64,000 nt of DNA from Diadophis punctatus similis (GCA_023053685.1 JALIGW010000013.1:17878501-17942500), one strand, 5' to 3'. Counted from the stretch's first letter, positions 1 to 56,459 are shown. Notes: generated from the letters alone by a model not told the origin. Numbers and translations: made by a program.

Positions 1-1535
1 ACAAAAAGTAGAATACATGACCAGTCCACTGGGTCAGTTAGATTCATCATTTAAAAGTATGTTAATATTTCCTTCTGAGAGTCCTCAATAAGCAGTTAAA
101 CCACATTTCCTTGTGTCATTTCTATTGTTAAAAAAAACCTTCCCATGTAAAAAAAAGTTTCTCCATGTATCCAATTCACCTGTCCCCAATCCATTGAAGC
201 CGCTGTCACTGTGGTACTTCCATATCTTGGTTTCATTTGACATTTTGGAAAGTAGGGGAGCTGTGGGGCAGAATTGTTAGCTCATGGAACTGGATAACCA
301 AAATATCATGTGTCTTAGTCTTTAGCGGTTGACTGGATTATTCTGCTGTTTGATAATTTAATTCCATGGAAATTAATTTTAAATAAGCACGGAAGGGTTT
401 GGATTGCACTTGAAATACTGTCACAGGTTTTTTTTTAATCGAAACCCAAAGTCAGTGGGTTCCCAAAACTAACACAAGCACCCTTGGCCTTTTGGCAACA
501 TAAACACAAGCACACACTGGGTAGTACTCACAGTTCCTTCTTACACACTTCCCTAGGTCTACTAGTACTCTTACTACTAGTATAGCCTACTAGTACACCC
601 TACTACAATTTGTGAGCCCTTCTGCTAAAGAATAGTATTTCTGTCTATTAGCCTTATAGGCTGCTATCAGTTGCTTTGTTTCCACCTCCCGTCTCACTCC
701 CAGATCAACTCCAATGTACCAACTATACCATCACAACACCACTCACCTGCTTTTCTGCTTATTGATGGGAAGCTGGACTGGCTAGGGAAAGGTCTTAAAG
801 GGGCAGGGCACCATGAGCCCAGCTGCTAGCTAATTTTCAGGCAGCCTGCCCTCTCACAAATATCCTGATATTTCTTTTTAAATGTAAAATTTGCTATTAT
901 TGATAATGAATAGTTTATACTTTATTTTTTATACTAGTCTTGAATTTTTAATTCACATTTAATAGTTTCATTATTTGACCACTTTTAAAGAAGTATCACC
1001 GAATAATTGTCCTCTTATACAGTGCAATATTAAGTGAATGTATTGGAATAAATACTAGTCAAACAAAATTTTCATATACCATATTTGCATTCATGCTAAC
1101 CCCATTCTTAATAACTTTGGGTACTCACTGCTTTTCTAATTTCACTTGGCTCCTCTGATCAGTGGAAGTGACTAATTTTGTGAACACACCAAATCCTAAT
1201 TTGCAGCTAACTGCTCATTATGGGTATGACTATTGGCAACTATTTATCCATTGGTGAAGTATCAGATGGGTATATATCAACAAACTGTCCAAGCCTTAGT
1301 TTGATTGATCTCAGCCCTGTGGCTATTATCCAAGTCATTTTTCTGTTAATTGACTAGCTGACACTTCCTGAAAAGTATGATGATGTATTCTTTAGTAGTG
1401 TATAATTACTATATTTGTTTCCATGCTCTTAATTAATTGTTATTTGTATATCTTAAAATTGTTATTTGTATATTAAATTTATTGAGAAATTCTCCATCTT
1501 TATTTAAATTTTGTCCATTTTATTTCAGTAAAATG
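1..1535. other. AT-rich non-coding DNA, presumed TSGA10 intron
   Basis: No exon or recognisable repeat is seen. The first in-frame TSGA10 exon starts at 2767, so this is read as the 3' part of an upstream intron. A short CTAGTA-rich stretch lies near 555-600. Reading frames here are short and have no recognisable protein similarity. Confidence 0.5.
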
Positions 1536-1542
1536 TTACGCC

Positions 1543-2260
1543 CATTCCTGCAATGGCAGGTCTTGCTTACAGTTACTCATGCTCTAGTCACCTCCAGACC
1601 ACTGTTCCCTCTAAGGTGCGCGCCCGCGCGGCCGCGCACGTGATTATAGAATGCCGCGCGGAAGTTTTTAACTTCCTGCCGGCATTTCCTAATGGGAGAG
1701 GCTGTGCGCATGCGCGGCCGCGCAGATGAAACGAGAACGCGGCGCACCGTTTTTTTTTCTTACAGGGAACATTGCTCCAGACTGGACTACTGCAAAGCAC
1801 TCTACATGGGGCTACACTGGAAAGCATCCTGAAGCTTCAGCTGTTACAGAATGCAGCAATGTGGGCCATTATGTGCACTCCTAAAACATGTTATATCTCT
1901 GTTCTTAGAGCTGTATTGGTTGCCAGTGTATTTATTAATTAAATTAATATTCTGCCCATCTCACTCTGAAAAGTGGGCACCATATATATTAAATAAATAA
2001 ACAAACAAAATTTGTTTTTTAGTCCAATTCAAGGTGCTGGTTTTAACCTTTAAATCACTTCATGGCATGTGACCAGACTATCTGAGGGAACACTTCTTTC
2101 CATTTACATCAGCTGCCCCATTAGATCTGGCAGAGAACACATGCTTATGGGTATGATCAGTTTCAGACTTATATTTGGTGGGTCCCCAAAGATATACCTT
2201 CTCTGCTCACCTTATGGAATGTTTTTCCCTCTGAAATTATTTTTTCTTATTATTTTGTAA
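1543..2260 (+). mobile_element. CR1/L3-type LINE fragment (ORF2 C-terminal part), interrupted
   Basis: Conceptual translation gives pieces typical of the region downstream of the reverse transcriptase in CR1/L3 LINEs: VTHALVTSR near 1570-1597, then DYCKALYMGLHW after a hAT insertion, then LQNAA-like and ELYWLPV residues to about 1925, and a later part from about 2020. Frameshifts and a stray 3'-tail-like AT-rich segment (about 1935-2010) break it. The copy is 5' truncated and non-functional. Assignment rests on remembered LINE consensus patterns. Confidence 0.6.
1600..1774. mobile_element. hAT-type MITE, 175 bp, with perfect 8-bp TSD
   Basis: The ends are imperfect inverted repeats: CACTGTTCCCT at the left, and the reverse complement of the right end reads CAATGTTCCCT. 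The flanks 1592-1599 and 1775-1782 are both CTCCAGAC, an 8-bp duplication typical of hAT transposition. The insertion splits the L3 LINE reading frame, so it is younger than that LINE. The interior is very GC- and CpG-rich and holds TGCGCATGCGC at 1705-1715. It has no coding capacity. Confidence 0.85.
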
Positions 2261-2766
2261 CTTGCCTCATTTACGTAATGCTTTCTGAAGACTAGTAGCA
2301 TTTTGTATGGCTTAAACCAATAACATTTTCTCAAGATTCCTCATATGTTCCCAAACTTAAAGATTTCTCATGATCTATGTCAGTCTTCCACAGTATTATT
2401 CCTTCCAGATATGCTGAACTACATTCCTACAATTCTATAATTCACCAGTACCTTAGACAAAACCAAGTTGAAAAAAACTAATCACTATTACTGAATTACT
2501 AATAAAAATGTTGACAGACTGCCCCATTTGAATCCTCCCTTTAGTATGGTACAGAATAAGTAGTACTTAAGCATGATTTTTCCAAAAATCTGAATCCATT
2601 TAATATAGTCCCTATTGAACCCTGTCAATTTTATTTTCAAGTAAAGTTGAATAAATTACGCTAAATGTATTTTCATATGGCAGTAACACAAAGCTTGTAT
2701 CTTTTAGCTAAATGTAGCAATAAATACCATAAATTTAAAATGAAGTTAATTTTAATTGTTTTATAG

Positions 2767-47489
<44,723 letters not shown>

Positions 47490-47690
47490 TTGAAGAAGAT
47501 ATGGAAAAAATTAACATCCATTATAAAAAATACCAATACATGCCAAACCAAACTCAAGGTTTATTAAAACAGTTGCTTTAATCCAATTGGTAAAGGACAA
47601 TGTTCAGAGTGCTTATTAACTGAAGAAGCCTACATACACAAATATTTTATTTGGGGCATTACAATAAAAGCAATTATTGTTTTATAAAAT
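47490..47690 (+). terminator. TSGA10: TSGA10 3' UTR and polyadenylation signal
   Basis: AATAAA lies at 47663-47668, about 175 bp after the stop. Cleavage is expected 10-30 bp later. The T-rich and TG-containing sequence at 47679-47730 could serve as the downstream element. A later transcript end cannot be excluded. Confidence 0.7.
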
Positions 47691-48121
47691 AATTATTATC
47701 AAAAAGATGTTTTGAAATGAAAATTGAACTGCACACCATCAAAGAAATATATTAAATGAAAAATTTACATAGCTTCTTATTCTTCATTTATTTGTTGTAT
47801 CTTGTTGCACATTTGCTAAATTATTTAATATTTTGAGAAATTGATAGACAAAATCAGTTTTACACAACCATTCAATTCTTGAATTTTTTTTTTTTAAAAG
47901 CTGATGACAAAGTTAGTGGTTTCTACCCCATTTTCTCCTTCTGAGAATGAACAAAGCACAATGAGTGTGCTGATTTCAGGATACCCACACTTACTCGACT
48001 ACTCCTGGAGTTTAGGATATCCAAGGGAATAGAGTTTGATAGGCAGTGATGGACGAGAGAGTTGGCAAAACTCATACATATATTTTGTGTAAAGCATATC
48101 CAATACATCTTCCTCCTCCTA

Positions 48122-48236
48122 TTTTTCCCACAGCAACAACTTTGGACGGAGAGAGAGAGAGAGTGACTGGCCCAGAGACACCCCGCTTTTCAGAGTCTCC
48201 CGCTTTCTAGCCTGATGCCTTAACCATTATGTGTTT
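48122..48236 (-). mobile_element. tRNA-derived SINE fragment of a second family
   Basis: The minus strand reads CATAATGGTTAAGGCATCAG then GCTAGAAAGCGGGAGACTC and GGGCCAGTCACTC, matching a squamate SINE head (TGGTTAAGGCACCAGGCTAG type). It includes an A-box-like TGGTTAAGGC. The body is truncated. Confidence 0.65.
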
Positions 48237-48477
48237 CTGAATTATGCCATCATTTTCATGTCATTGTCAATAGAATTTCCAAGATTCCATAAAAAACTTC
48301 AGTTTTATTTATATTGGGGAGATCCACCTTACTCATACTTTGACTTATTGAAATCAGTAAAAAATAAGAACTTTCTTAATAAATCACAACTTAAACATGA
48401 ATCCATTGTATGATATAGCTACAAAAATGCCCTAAACTGCATCAACGAAAGTATAATGTCAAGATAAAGAAAAGTAA

Positions 48478-48790
48478 TTATTTATTCTATATTGGTCAGA
48501 CCACATCTAAAATATTATAAAACTTAGGCAGAACGGTTGGAAGCATTAAATATTTAGTCTGGGAAAAAGTCTATGGGAAGACATGACAGCTATAAATCTC
48601 GGGAGCTATCGTATAGAAGACTGGTTTGTTCTAGGAGACATGACAAGAAATAATAGGTTTAAACTTTAAATTACAAGATTATGGTTGGGTATCAAAAGAA
48701 TTTCCTCATCATTGTTCAACAATGGAAAATGCTTCTCTGGGAGAAAAGGTACAAGATTTTTCTCTTTGGATAACTGCCTGGTGTTTATTC
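48478..48790 (+). mobile_element. CR1 LINE 3' fragment, strongly decayed
   Basis: TTGGTCAGACCACATCTAAA then ATATTATAAAACTTAGGCAG fits the CR1 ORF2 motif (VRPHLEY...FW) in decayed form. Later CAACAATGGAAAATGCTTCT and AACTGCCTGGTGTT parallel the order seen in the copy at 15945-16472. Confidence 0.6.
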
Positions 48791-49929
48791 TCCTCAGTCA
48801 GACAAATCATACCCTAATTACCAGTCACACAAAAAACGGCTAAGACATTTTGACACAAAACATCAATGGGAATCATTTTCCATTGTCTACTTACCTACCT
48901 ACCTACTTACTTACTTAATCTATATCTACCTTGCTCAGAATGGCTAGGAGAACTTGGTTCCTTTGGATATTTTATATCCTGCTGCTGCATCAGAAAACTC
49001 TAAATTTCATGCAATTTCTTGTCAATTCTGTTGTTTTGACTAGTTGGGAAGTGATGATTCAACCTGTTCGGAGTGGGTGGCAGAACTTAATAGCCATGGA
49101 AAAATTAGACGTCTAGCATTAGTCATCTTTAGTTTCACAAAACTGGTGAAATTTGGTTAGCTTAACTGATTAGTAAGTTGACATCCTGGGAGTTATCTTT
49201 TTTTTTAAAAAAAAAACAGTTTTCCTAGAATCAGGAATGGTCTGTGATTTTCATAAAACAATTCCATGTTTGCAGTACCAATTTCGTTTAGTTTTATATA
49301 ACTGATGATTTCAATTGGACTGGCTGACTATAAATTGGCATTCCTGACCATTTTCTAAAACAATCTTGTATGACTGTTGAATATGATTATTTTGGCTGAT
49401 TGGGAAGCTGGAGTGAGAGGCTTGAAATCAGCCTTTTCTCTGGAAATGGATTTCCATGGAAATGTCCCTTATTGCATTAATGCAATTGCCCTTTGATTTT
49501 GTTAACATAGCTGGGAAGATAGTGTTCTGGACCATTTTACCCTATAGTTTAGAAGGATTAAGGGGTTAATAAAATAATTCTAAAAACACTACTGTTATTA
49601 AATGTTCTCTTTTATCTAGAATACACCCTCGTTCTACCTGCATCAATATCATTGCAAACATGTCAATTATGGCCAGGTTTTTCCCAATCTTCAAAGAATC
49701 CTATTCTTTAAGGCTTAACTGCGACTAAGCCCCACTGGATTTGAGTGGTTTATTATATCCAAAGACTTGTGCCGTACAGTAATCTGCTTTGTGACCGACG
49801 ACATTAGACTTCGGTACAGGGAGCGAAACCTGGGGTGCATTTTGACCATTCTTTTCCGTAATCAACCCAGTCCTCATTTCTTCCGAGGCAAATCCTGAGG
49901 AATTCAGTAGAGTTTTCCTAGATAAGCCA
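48791..49929. other. Intergenic DNA, no recognisable element
   Basis: Between the TSGA10 3' end and the CpG-rich block. A short (CTTA)n run lies at about 48893-48915. Nothing else recognised. Confidence 0.45.
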
Positions 49930-50505
49930 ATACAGGATTGCAATTTCAGGCGGGCGCTTTCCTGCCAATGCTTCAGCCAGGAAGGTGGCACGAACGGTCC
50001 CAGGAAGGAGAGCGCCGATTAGTGCGAGCCTCCAGTTCCAGTTCCCTCTCGGCTCAAGCTGGGAAGTCACCGAGCGAATGCCAATGGGCTGCTTCGTGAA
50101 TGACCTGTGTTCCCTCCTCCCGTCTCCCCTGGCAGCGCCCGGGGCTGGGCCCCGCCTCTTACTTCTCGCTCTCGGTCAAGGTGCCTTGTGGGGCTCTCCT
50201 CCGCTCTGGCAAGCTCTTGCTTCCCTGAGGCCGCCGGACAGGTGAGTGCCGCGCCGGCCGTCGAGCGGTAAGACTGCCAAAGTTGAGGGGGGGCGTCGTC
50301 GTGGAAGCAGCCCTCAGGATTGGGGTGCACCTGGCGGGAATGTAGCTTCCCGTCAGCGCGCGCGCGCCCGGCCAGCAGGCCAGCCTCGCCACCAGGCTGC
50401 GCCTTCGAAGCTCTTCGGTTTCCTTGTGGGCCGCCTAATCCTCTGCTTGTTTGCCCTGAAGGAAGTCCCAGGAGGTAGAGCCAGGCTTCTGCTGGTGGGG
50501 GGCAG
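49930..50505 (+). promoter_or_regulatory. CpG island / promoter of the next gene
   Basis: This ~575-bp block is sharply richer in G, C and CpG than the AT-rich surroundings and is not bounded by MITE-type inverted repeats. It holds CCAAT boxes (TGCCAATGC near 49965, TGCCAATGG near 50079) and a GC box (GCCCCGCCTC near 50152). A splice donor follows, so transcription to the right is likely. Overlapping open frames on both strands (86-93 codons) show no known protein and are explained by base composition. Confidence 0.75.
50090..50242 (+). other. Candidate noncoding first exon (possible CRACDL/KIAA1211L 5' end)
   Basis: GCCGGACAG|GTGAGTGCC at 50242/50243 is a near-perfect 5' splice site inside the CpG island. 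The exon's start is only a guess, placed after the CCAAT box at 50079. In human, the gene lying just 3' of TSGA10 on the same strand is, from memory, CRACDL (KIAA1211L), whose 5' end faces TSGA10. That gene order is the only basis for the name; no CRACDL codon is visible. Confidence 0.4.
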
Positions 50506-51349
50506 ACTCACTTGTTGGAAGCAATAAGCAGGAAGTTGGTTCGTCGAGCAAAGGACATTTTGTGGAAGAATTGCCCGAGAGTGCCCGCATCTTTACCTGC
50601 TTAATTTCCAGAAGAGTTTCAGCCTAACCAAGCAGAGCCACAACGCAAAAGAAAACTTGATTTATTATTTGAGCTCTTGGTTCAGGCAGTGTTCAAGAAA
50701 CTGTGGATGGGGAAGTTTTCTTAGTGTAAGTGGGAGTTAGTCAAGTGGTAGCACTGAGATACTTTCTTTGACTTTAGAAGCCAACCTTCCTCAAAGTTCA
50801 AAGTGTTCTTTGCCCCCCCTTGAACCAACAGAAAATGAGGGCTGCCCCTGTTGCAGACCCCTAACCTGCCAAAGGCAATGTGGAGCCAGTTCTGTATTGT
50901 GTGCAGATACAAGAGATAAAGGATTGGTGGGTCAAGTTGGTTTTGTTTCTCTCTCTCCTACCAGATGTCACCAGCCAGTGAGAAGACATTCACCCATTAC
51001 TCTTCTTAAGGTGGACTAGGGCTGAGTAGGAGGTAGGTTTTAATGGAGGGGGTAAACCAGCAGATCCCACTGTACTATACTGCCCCACCATCCATGACTG
51101 TCACTAGTTAGGCTGGTCCTTCTTTCAAAGTCAAATCTCTGGGCCAGGCATTGTCCTGGATATCTTGTAAGTGAGAAGCCAGTTTGAAAGATCCAGATCT
51201 TCCTACTATTCAAGCCAGAATGGGCATACAGGACAGTAAGGAGTGTGCTGCACCAATTTGCAATGGCTAATAGATCTCTTATATAGAATACTTTCTGCTT
51301 TTTAACGTTATGGCATAATCCATTTTAAAGCCATTGTGATGGAAACTGG
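50506..51349. other. Non-coding DNA, possible first intron of the next gene
   Basis: Moderate GC content falling away from the CpG island. No repeat or exon recognised. Confidence 0.4.
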
Positions 51350-51781
51350 AACAGGCAGTCCACAACTTACAACAGGTGACCTAATAGACCCCCCCCCCAA
51401 AGTTATCTACCCAAGACCCAGTTTTGAAGTTCTGATGGCTGCCCCCACTGCAAGTAATGCAGTAGTCACATTTTGGATGATTAGCATCTGGCCCACATGT
51501 ACAGCCATTTGCAGCATCCCACAGTCACATGACTGCAATTTATGAGGTTTTTGCCAAAAACTGGCTGAAAACCAGTTTTCAGCAAAAATGCCTCAAAGCA
51601 AACAATGGGTTTGCTTAATGACTGCAGTGGTCAGTTTACAATTGCAGCATTTGCTTAACAATTGCTGTAACAAAAGGTCATAAAATCAGGTTGGTCACAT
51701 GACAGTCTGTTTTACAACTATCACAACTTATTACCATAATTGGCAGACTCCATTACAGTCATAAATTGAATACTACCTGTG
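51350..51781. mobile_element. Mariner-type MITE copy
   Basis: Left end ACAGGCAGTCCACAACTTAC, right end ATAAATTGAATACTACCTGT. Internal family words include CACAGTCACATGACTGCAAT and GCTTAATGACTGCAGTGG. A poly-C run is present near 51390. Confidence 0.75.
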
Positions 51782-52269
51782 TCATATTGAGATATAAAAA
51801 GTAAATGCTGCATTCCTTCAAATCAACCTCACTTCTTGAATATTTATTGGACATGTTCCGTATATTTCCTTGGCAATAGTATAGGAAGTATTTGCCGTTG
51901 CTGCTTTCCATGATGTTTTCCTTCCACTTTCCAATCAAGCCTGTGACTTGGGCTATACATCTGCAGACATACAATGGTTATCTTCATTCATTATTTTATT
52001 CATTTCAATAGGGGTCCAAATCTTGAAGCTATTTTTCTCAAGACATGTTACATTATCAGTTAACTGGCATTTTGCAAAGTCAACTAGAGATGATACAGAT
52101 TGGTTGCCTTTTTAGGATGCAAACTGGTATAAAGAGGGCCAAATGGAGTAACAGTCTTTTAATTCTCTACAAGGACACAAAAATACATTTTGATGATGCT
52201 GAAAAAATAGACTTAAAATTTGGGCCTGAAGTTACAGCTATATATGGTCATGCGATCAGAATCATGTAA

Positions 52270-52962
52270 CTTTTAGGAATGGCATGAGCGGTTTGGGGGA
52301 TGAACCTTTCAAAGGATTCTGTGAATGGGATGCCTGCTTGGAGAATGATGCAAAGTGGCCTCTGAAAGAAGGCCTGGCGTGGCCATCAGCTGCCTCACAT
52401 AGGCTGTGGGCCTGCCTGGCAGCAGCAAGAGAAAAATGGAGAAGGACAGTGGGGCATGGCAGATCCGGTGGAACACAGAGTGGCAGGGGCAATTGGTAGT
52501 GGCATCGCAGGCTGCAGTGTGGGGTCTGAGGCAGCATTTCTCAGTGGTGGCAGCAGCAGCAGCAGCATTGGGGCTGAAGTAGAGGCTTGGGGGCAGTGCC
52601 AGCTACCTGAGACGGCTGAATACCCCAGGCCTCTACCTCAGCCCTGCTGCTGCCAAGAAGTAATTCAAAAGGACATAGATTGGAGGGGGGGGAGATTGAG
52701 GGGCGGGAATTGCAGTCATAAGCACTCCTGGGTTTGGTGGGTGACTGAGGCTTCCTGGAGTGCAATCATGCTGTTGAGCCAGGCTGGGCATGCTGAGGTT
52801 TCTAGGGGCACTGAGTCTCTGTGCCCCACTGCCACACACACCCCAAGTCATCCATGGCCTGTGCTGCAAAGCAGTCATGTGACATTTTGTTTAACAATTA
52901 CTTTGCTGAACAACCAAGATTCTGGATCCAGTTGTGGTTGTAAGTGGAAGATGCCTTATATA
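52270..52962. mobile_element. Long variant MITE (sister of 17770)
   Basis: Shares ordered words with 17770-18373 (GAGGCAGCATTTCTCAGTGG, GAAGTAGAGGCTTGGGG). Right end TTGTAAGTGGAAGATGCCTTATA is a decayed family terminus; just inside is TCATGTGACATTTTGTTTAA. A (CAG)n run near 52547-52566 is short. Open frames of 169 and 91 codons here are not conserved in the sister copy. Confidence 0.6.
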
Positions 52963-53004
52963 TAGAATTTGTTTTGCATTTTATGGGAGTTTTGACGGCT
53001 ATAA

Positions 53005-53215
53005 GGCACCACCAACTTTTCTGGCACCAGGGATAGGGTTTGGAAGAAAAATTGTCTTCCATAGACCTGGGGGGGATAGTTCATGCGCAACCTAGATCCT
53101 GTGCATGCGCAGATGAAGCTTTGCTTGCTCACCTGCTGCTTGTGTGGTCCGGTTCCTAAGAGGCCACAAACCAGTATCGGTCTGCGGCCTGGGCATTGGA
53201 GACCCTTGCTGTAAG
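53005..53215. mobile_element. Probable old hAT-type MITE
   Basis: The left part TTTCTGGCACCAGGGATAGG and the right part GGTCTGCGGCCTGGGCATTG fit a known amniote repeat with CCAGGGACCGG / GGTCCGTGGCCTGGGG arms. It carries TCCTGTGCATGCGCAGATGA near 53097. Exact ends are unsure and no clear target duplication was found. Confidence 0.55.
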
Positions 53216-53424
53216 GGACAAATAAGTGTCTTGAGACTTGCAGGTCATTAAAAACTGCAACCCTCAACAACAAAAACTCTTTAACATGAACCTTGATCTT
53301 CTTCACATCAGATTGCAGCATGCTGTGCAAAACCTGCTATGACCCTCAAATCAAAGAAAAATAGTAACCTAAGCTAGGAAATGAAGTCTCCTTAAAGGAC
53401 TTACCGGAAGTTTTTGAATAATTT

Positions 53425-53515
53425 TGTGCCATTAAGTCAGTATTGACTCTTAGTTACCACATAGATAGATTTTCTCCATAATGATGATCTATCCCTAATT
53501 TGGTCTTTGAACAGT
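53425..53515 (-). mobile_element. BovB-type LINE 3' end fragment
   Basis: TGTGCCATTAAGTCAGTATT then GACTCTTAGTTACCACATAG is the reverse complement of the BovB/RTE terminal motif (GGT-CAC-TAAGAGTC...GACTTGATGGCAC). Only about 90 bp remains. Confidence 0.72.
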
Positions 53516-53744
53516 GAGGTGGGCAATTATACAAATTTGATTAATAAGTAAATAATTAGTGCACTGTAACTGCTGTTGGTTGTCTTCTCTTTCCTTCTAC
53601 CTTTCCCAGCATTACAGCCTTCTCCAGGGAGCTACAGTAGGTATTTACCTAATGTGTCCAAAGTAGGATATTTGATTATTGAAGTCTATTTATTTACTCA
53701 GAAATTAAATTGAAATGGAGCAGGTTGAAAGATTTGTTTCTAAT

Positions 53745-54566
53745 TACAGGTAGTTCTTGACTTATGACTGGTTGTTTAACAATTGTTCGAAGTTATGATG
53801 GCTTGGAAAGGGTATTTTATGGTCCATAAAGCACTTTCAGTCATCATAACATGTTCATATTGCCCACCTCCAGTTACATCATTGTGATCCGAGTGCTTGG
53901 TAACTGTACTTACAACTTCAAGCAGCTCCCAATTATGTGATCACCATTTGTGATCTTCTCTTCTGGCTTCCCTAAAAAGTCAGTGGGGAAGCCGGCATGG
54001 AAGTTGCAAGCTGCTATCAAAGGATTTCCCCTCCCTTCCACATATAGGCGGCTGCAGAAATGAAGCCTGGATCTTCCTTCCTGCAGCCCAGTATAGGAGT
54101 TCCTCTCCCCTCTGCGTGTGGAGGAAAACAAGTGTGCTGGCTGGAGAAACATAGCAGGGATTGTGAAGAATTCTCTTACACGCATGGAAAGGAGAGGAGT
54201 CCCTGCTCTGGACTAGAGAAGGAATGTGGGGATCCTGAAGATCCAAGCTTTTTCCAGCCCACTGCACAAGTTCTGTTCTGTGCATGGAGGTTGGGCAGAA
54301 ACCAAGGTTGGATCCCAACGTTCTGAGCTTCATTTCTGCAGCCAACTACTTTATGCACAGAAGGAAGCTGCCTGTCCTCTTTTGGCAGGGAGCTCTTTTG
54401 CTCCATCTATGCAGCCTATGCCTCCATCTATGCCGAACAATTGCAAACTGGAAGAGTCAGGATTGCTTTCGCTGAGTGAAGCGGTCATGTGAGTGTCTCG
54501 CTTAATGACCGCTTCGCTCAATGATCAGGATTCCAGTCCCAATTTTGCTGGTAAGGATTACTTGTA
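53745..54566. mobile_element. Long mariner-type MITE, 822 bp
   Basis: Left end TACAGGTAGTTCTTGACTTA, right end GTAAGGATTACTTGTA. Internal repeats alternate direct and inverted copies of GCTTCCCTAAAAAGTC-type and CTTAATGACCGCTTCGCT-type words. Dense overlapping open frames on both strands (53910-54492) come from this partial symmetry, not from genes. Confidence 0.78.
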
Positions 54567-54748
54567 TGTGTTACTCATACGTTAAAACATTTTAAAAATA
54601 CTTTTTAACAATCATATTTCCCTCTTTTTGTAGAAAACAAGATTTTTATAAGTTATTGCAAGTTTCTTAAGATAACAAGCAGGCATTTTTATTTTTTATT
54701 TTAAAAGGTAGCAATCTTGAAAAGTTACCAACAAAGCCACAGTTTAAT

Positions 54749-54887
54749 ACCTGTGTTTCCCCGAAAATAAGACCCTGTCTTATATTTTTTTGAACCCTGA
54801 AATAAGCGCTTGGCCTTATTGCCATGCACTCAAAAGCCCAATTGGGCTTATTATCAGGGGATGTCTTATTTTGGGGGAAACAGGGTA
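54749..54887. mobile_element. Short TA-flanked MITE, 139 bp
   Basis: Left end TACCTGTGTTTCCCCGAAAA, right end TTTTGGGGGAAACAGGGTA. The arms are ~24-bp inverted repeats (54751-54775 and 54862-54885) with TA at both outer edges, and the interior is also partly self-complementary (AATAAG words against CTTATT). A second mariner-type family, distinct from the GTCCTCGACTTA one. Confidence 0.82.
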
Positions 54888-55221
54888 GTAGTACAAAATA
54901 AACACCCACATCCAGCTTACAAAGGTTAAAATAATTTTTAATTGTTTTTATATGTACCAGTATTACCGCTTCTTAGTTAGGCTTGATAAATATTGGATTG
55001 AGATAACAGAAGAATGTTGTTGTAGATAAATGGATATAGTATTTGCATTTTCAGAACAGAATGGTCAGCAATTGATTCTTTATTCAGAATATTAGTAGTC
55101 TTTTCTGGATATCAATAGGTGACAAACATTAAGCTAATGATCTTATAATATATAACTTAATTACTGGGTCTTCCTACCATTTTCATTTGTTGCTTTTGTT
55201 CTCTCTCTCCATGATGAGGAA

Positions 55222-55618
55222 TACAAGTAGTCCTTGATTTACAACAATTCATTTAGTGGCCGTTCGAAGTTACAACAGCATTGAAAATGGTTACTTATGA
55301 CCATTTTTCACACCTACGCCTGTTGCATCATCACATGGACATGGGGTCAAAATTTGGATGCCTGGCAGGTGACTCATATTTATCATGGTTGCAGTGTCCC
55401 AGGTCATGTGATCATCTTTTGCAACCTTCTGACAAGCAAAGTCAATGGGAAAGCAGATTCACTTAACAACCATGTTACTAACTTAACAACTACAGTGATT
55501 CACTTAACAATTGTGGCAAGAAAGGTTGTAATATAGGGCAAATCTCACTTAACAACTGCCTTGCTTAGCAACAAAAATTTTGGGCTCAATTGTGGTCATA
55601 TATTGAGGACTACCTGTA
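55222..55618. mobile_element. Complete mariner-type MITE, 397 bp
   Basis: Left end TACAAGTAGTCCTTGATTTA, right end ATTGAGGACTACCTGTA. Nearly the same length and interior order as 34807-35206, but in opposite orientation relative to the TTGCAACCTTCTGACAAGCA word. Confidence 0.85.
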
Positions 55619-56358
55619 GTAGGGAATTCAAAAGCCTTTCTCTCATGTTGGTTGGTCTAATAATTGCAACCTAGGTACAGATTTTCTTCCTCATGCACCA
55701 TGCTTCATGTGCCATTTCAGAATGTGTGTCATTTGGTCTTGGATAATTGTGGTTGTACAACACACTATCCATAGTTAACTGAATCATAGTTTATTCAGTT
55801 ACCTCCAAGTTTATGTGACAAATTAATCCACAAACTAATGACATAAAATGTAGTGAGCTGTGTGAGTTCAGTAAGTTCTAGCAGCTCCATCAATACCTCT
55901 TCCAAGGGTCTTCGTACAGCCTGCTCCCCAGTTAGCTATCAGTTCCTGTTACTGAGCACTATATTACCCCAATACTGGTCACATTTCAGAATTTATTGAT
56001 CCCAGTCAACCTAAAGAGGTTTAATGAGTCTGAGTGAAACTTCTCTTACTTATTTTTGATTATACATTAGGGGTAGTTTTATTCATTCCCTATTCTCTTT
56101 AATTGGACATGTCTCACTGAGCAAAGTTTTGTTTTAATCATGGGGTTTTTTTCAATAACTGGAGTCAGAGCAGGTTCATATGACATGTTAAGCTGTAATA
56201 TAGTTGGATTGGTTAAATATGCCTTGTGAATTTGTGGGAATCAATGGCATTCAAGCTATCAAGAAGTACCATTTCTTCTCAGTGTCCCAATTAATAATTC
56301 ATTGTTCTGAGCTTGTTGCGTTAAAAAATTATGGTTCCTTTCTCTCTAAAGTAGATGT
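55619..56358. other. Non-coding DNA, no recognisable element
   Basis: Nothing recognised. Confidence 0.4.
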
Positions 56359-56459
56359 CTATGGCCCCTTTATGACCTGTAACATCAACTCCCAGAATTC
56401 CTGAGCCAGCACTCAGGAATTCTGGGAGTTAAAATCCACAGCTCATAAAGGGGCCATAG
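56359..56459. repeat. 101-bp near-perfect palindrome (foldback repeat)
   Basis: The left arm 56359-56404 (CTATGGCCCCTTTATGA ... CTCCCAGAATTCCTGA) and right arm 56413-56459 are reverse complements with few mismatches, around an 8-base loop GCCAGCAC. The CTCCCAGAATTCC core is a word I associate with a dispersed squamate/amniote repeat, and a decayed version lies at 16566-16600. If transcribed it would form a long hairpin. Confidence 0.88.

Noticed and set aside
49985..50527. 86-93 codon frames in the CpG island on both strands
   Set aside because: GC-rich DNA has few stops; no motif, and the frames run across the likely splice donor at 50243.
52262..52965. Frames of 91 and 169 codons
   Set aside because: Inside a repeat whose sister copy at 17770 does not keep these frames.
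53910..54492. Stack of six overlapping frames
   Set aside because: Interior of a long mariner-type MITE with mirrored words on both strands.
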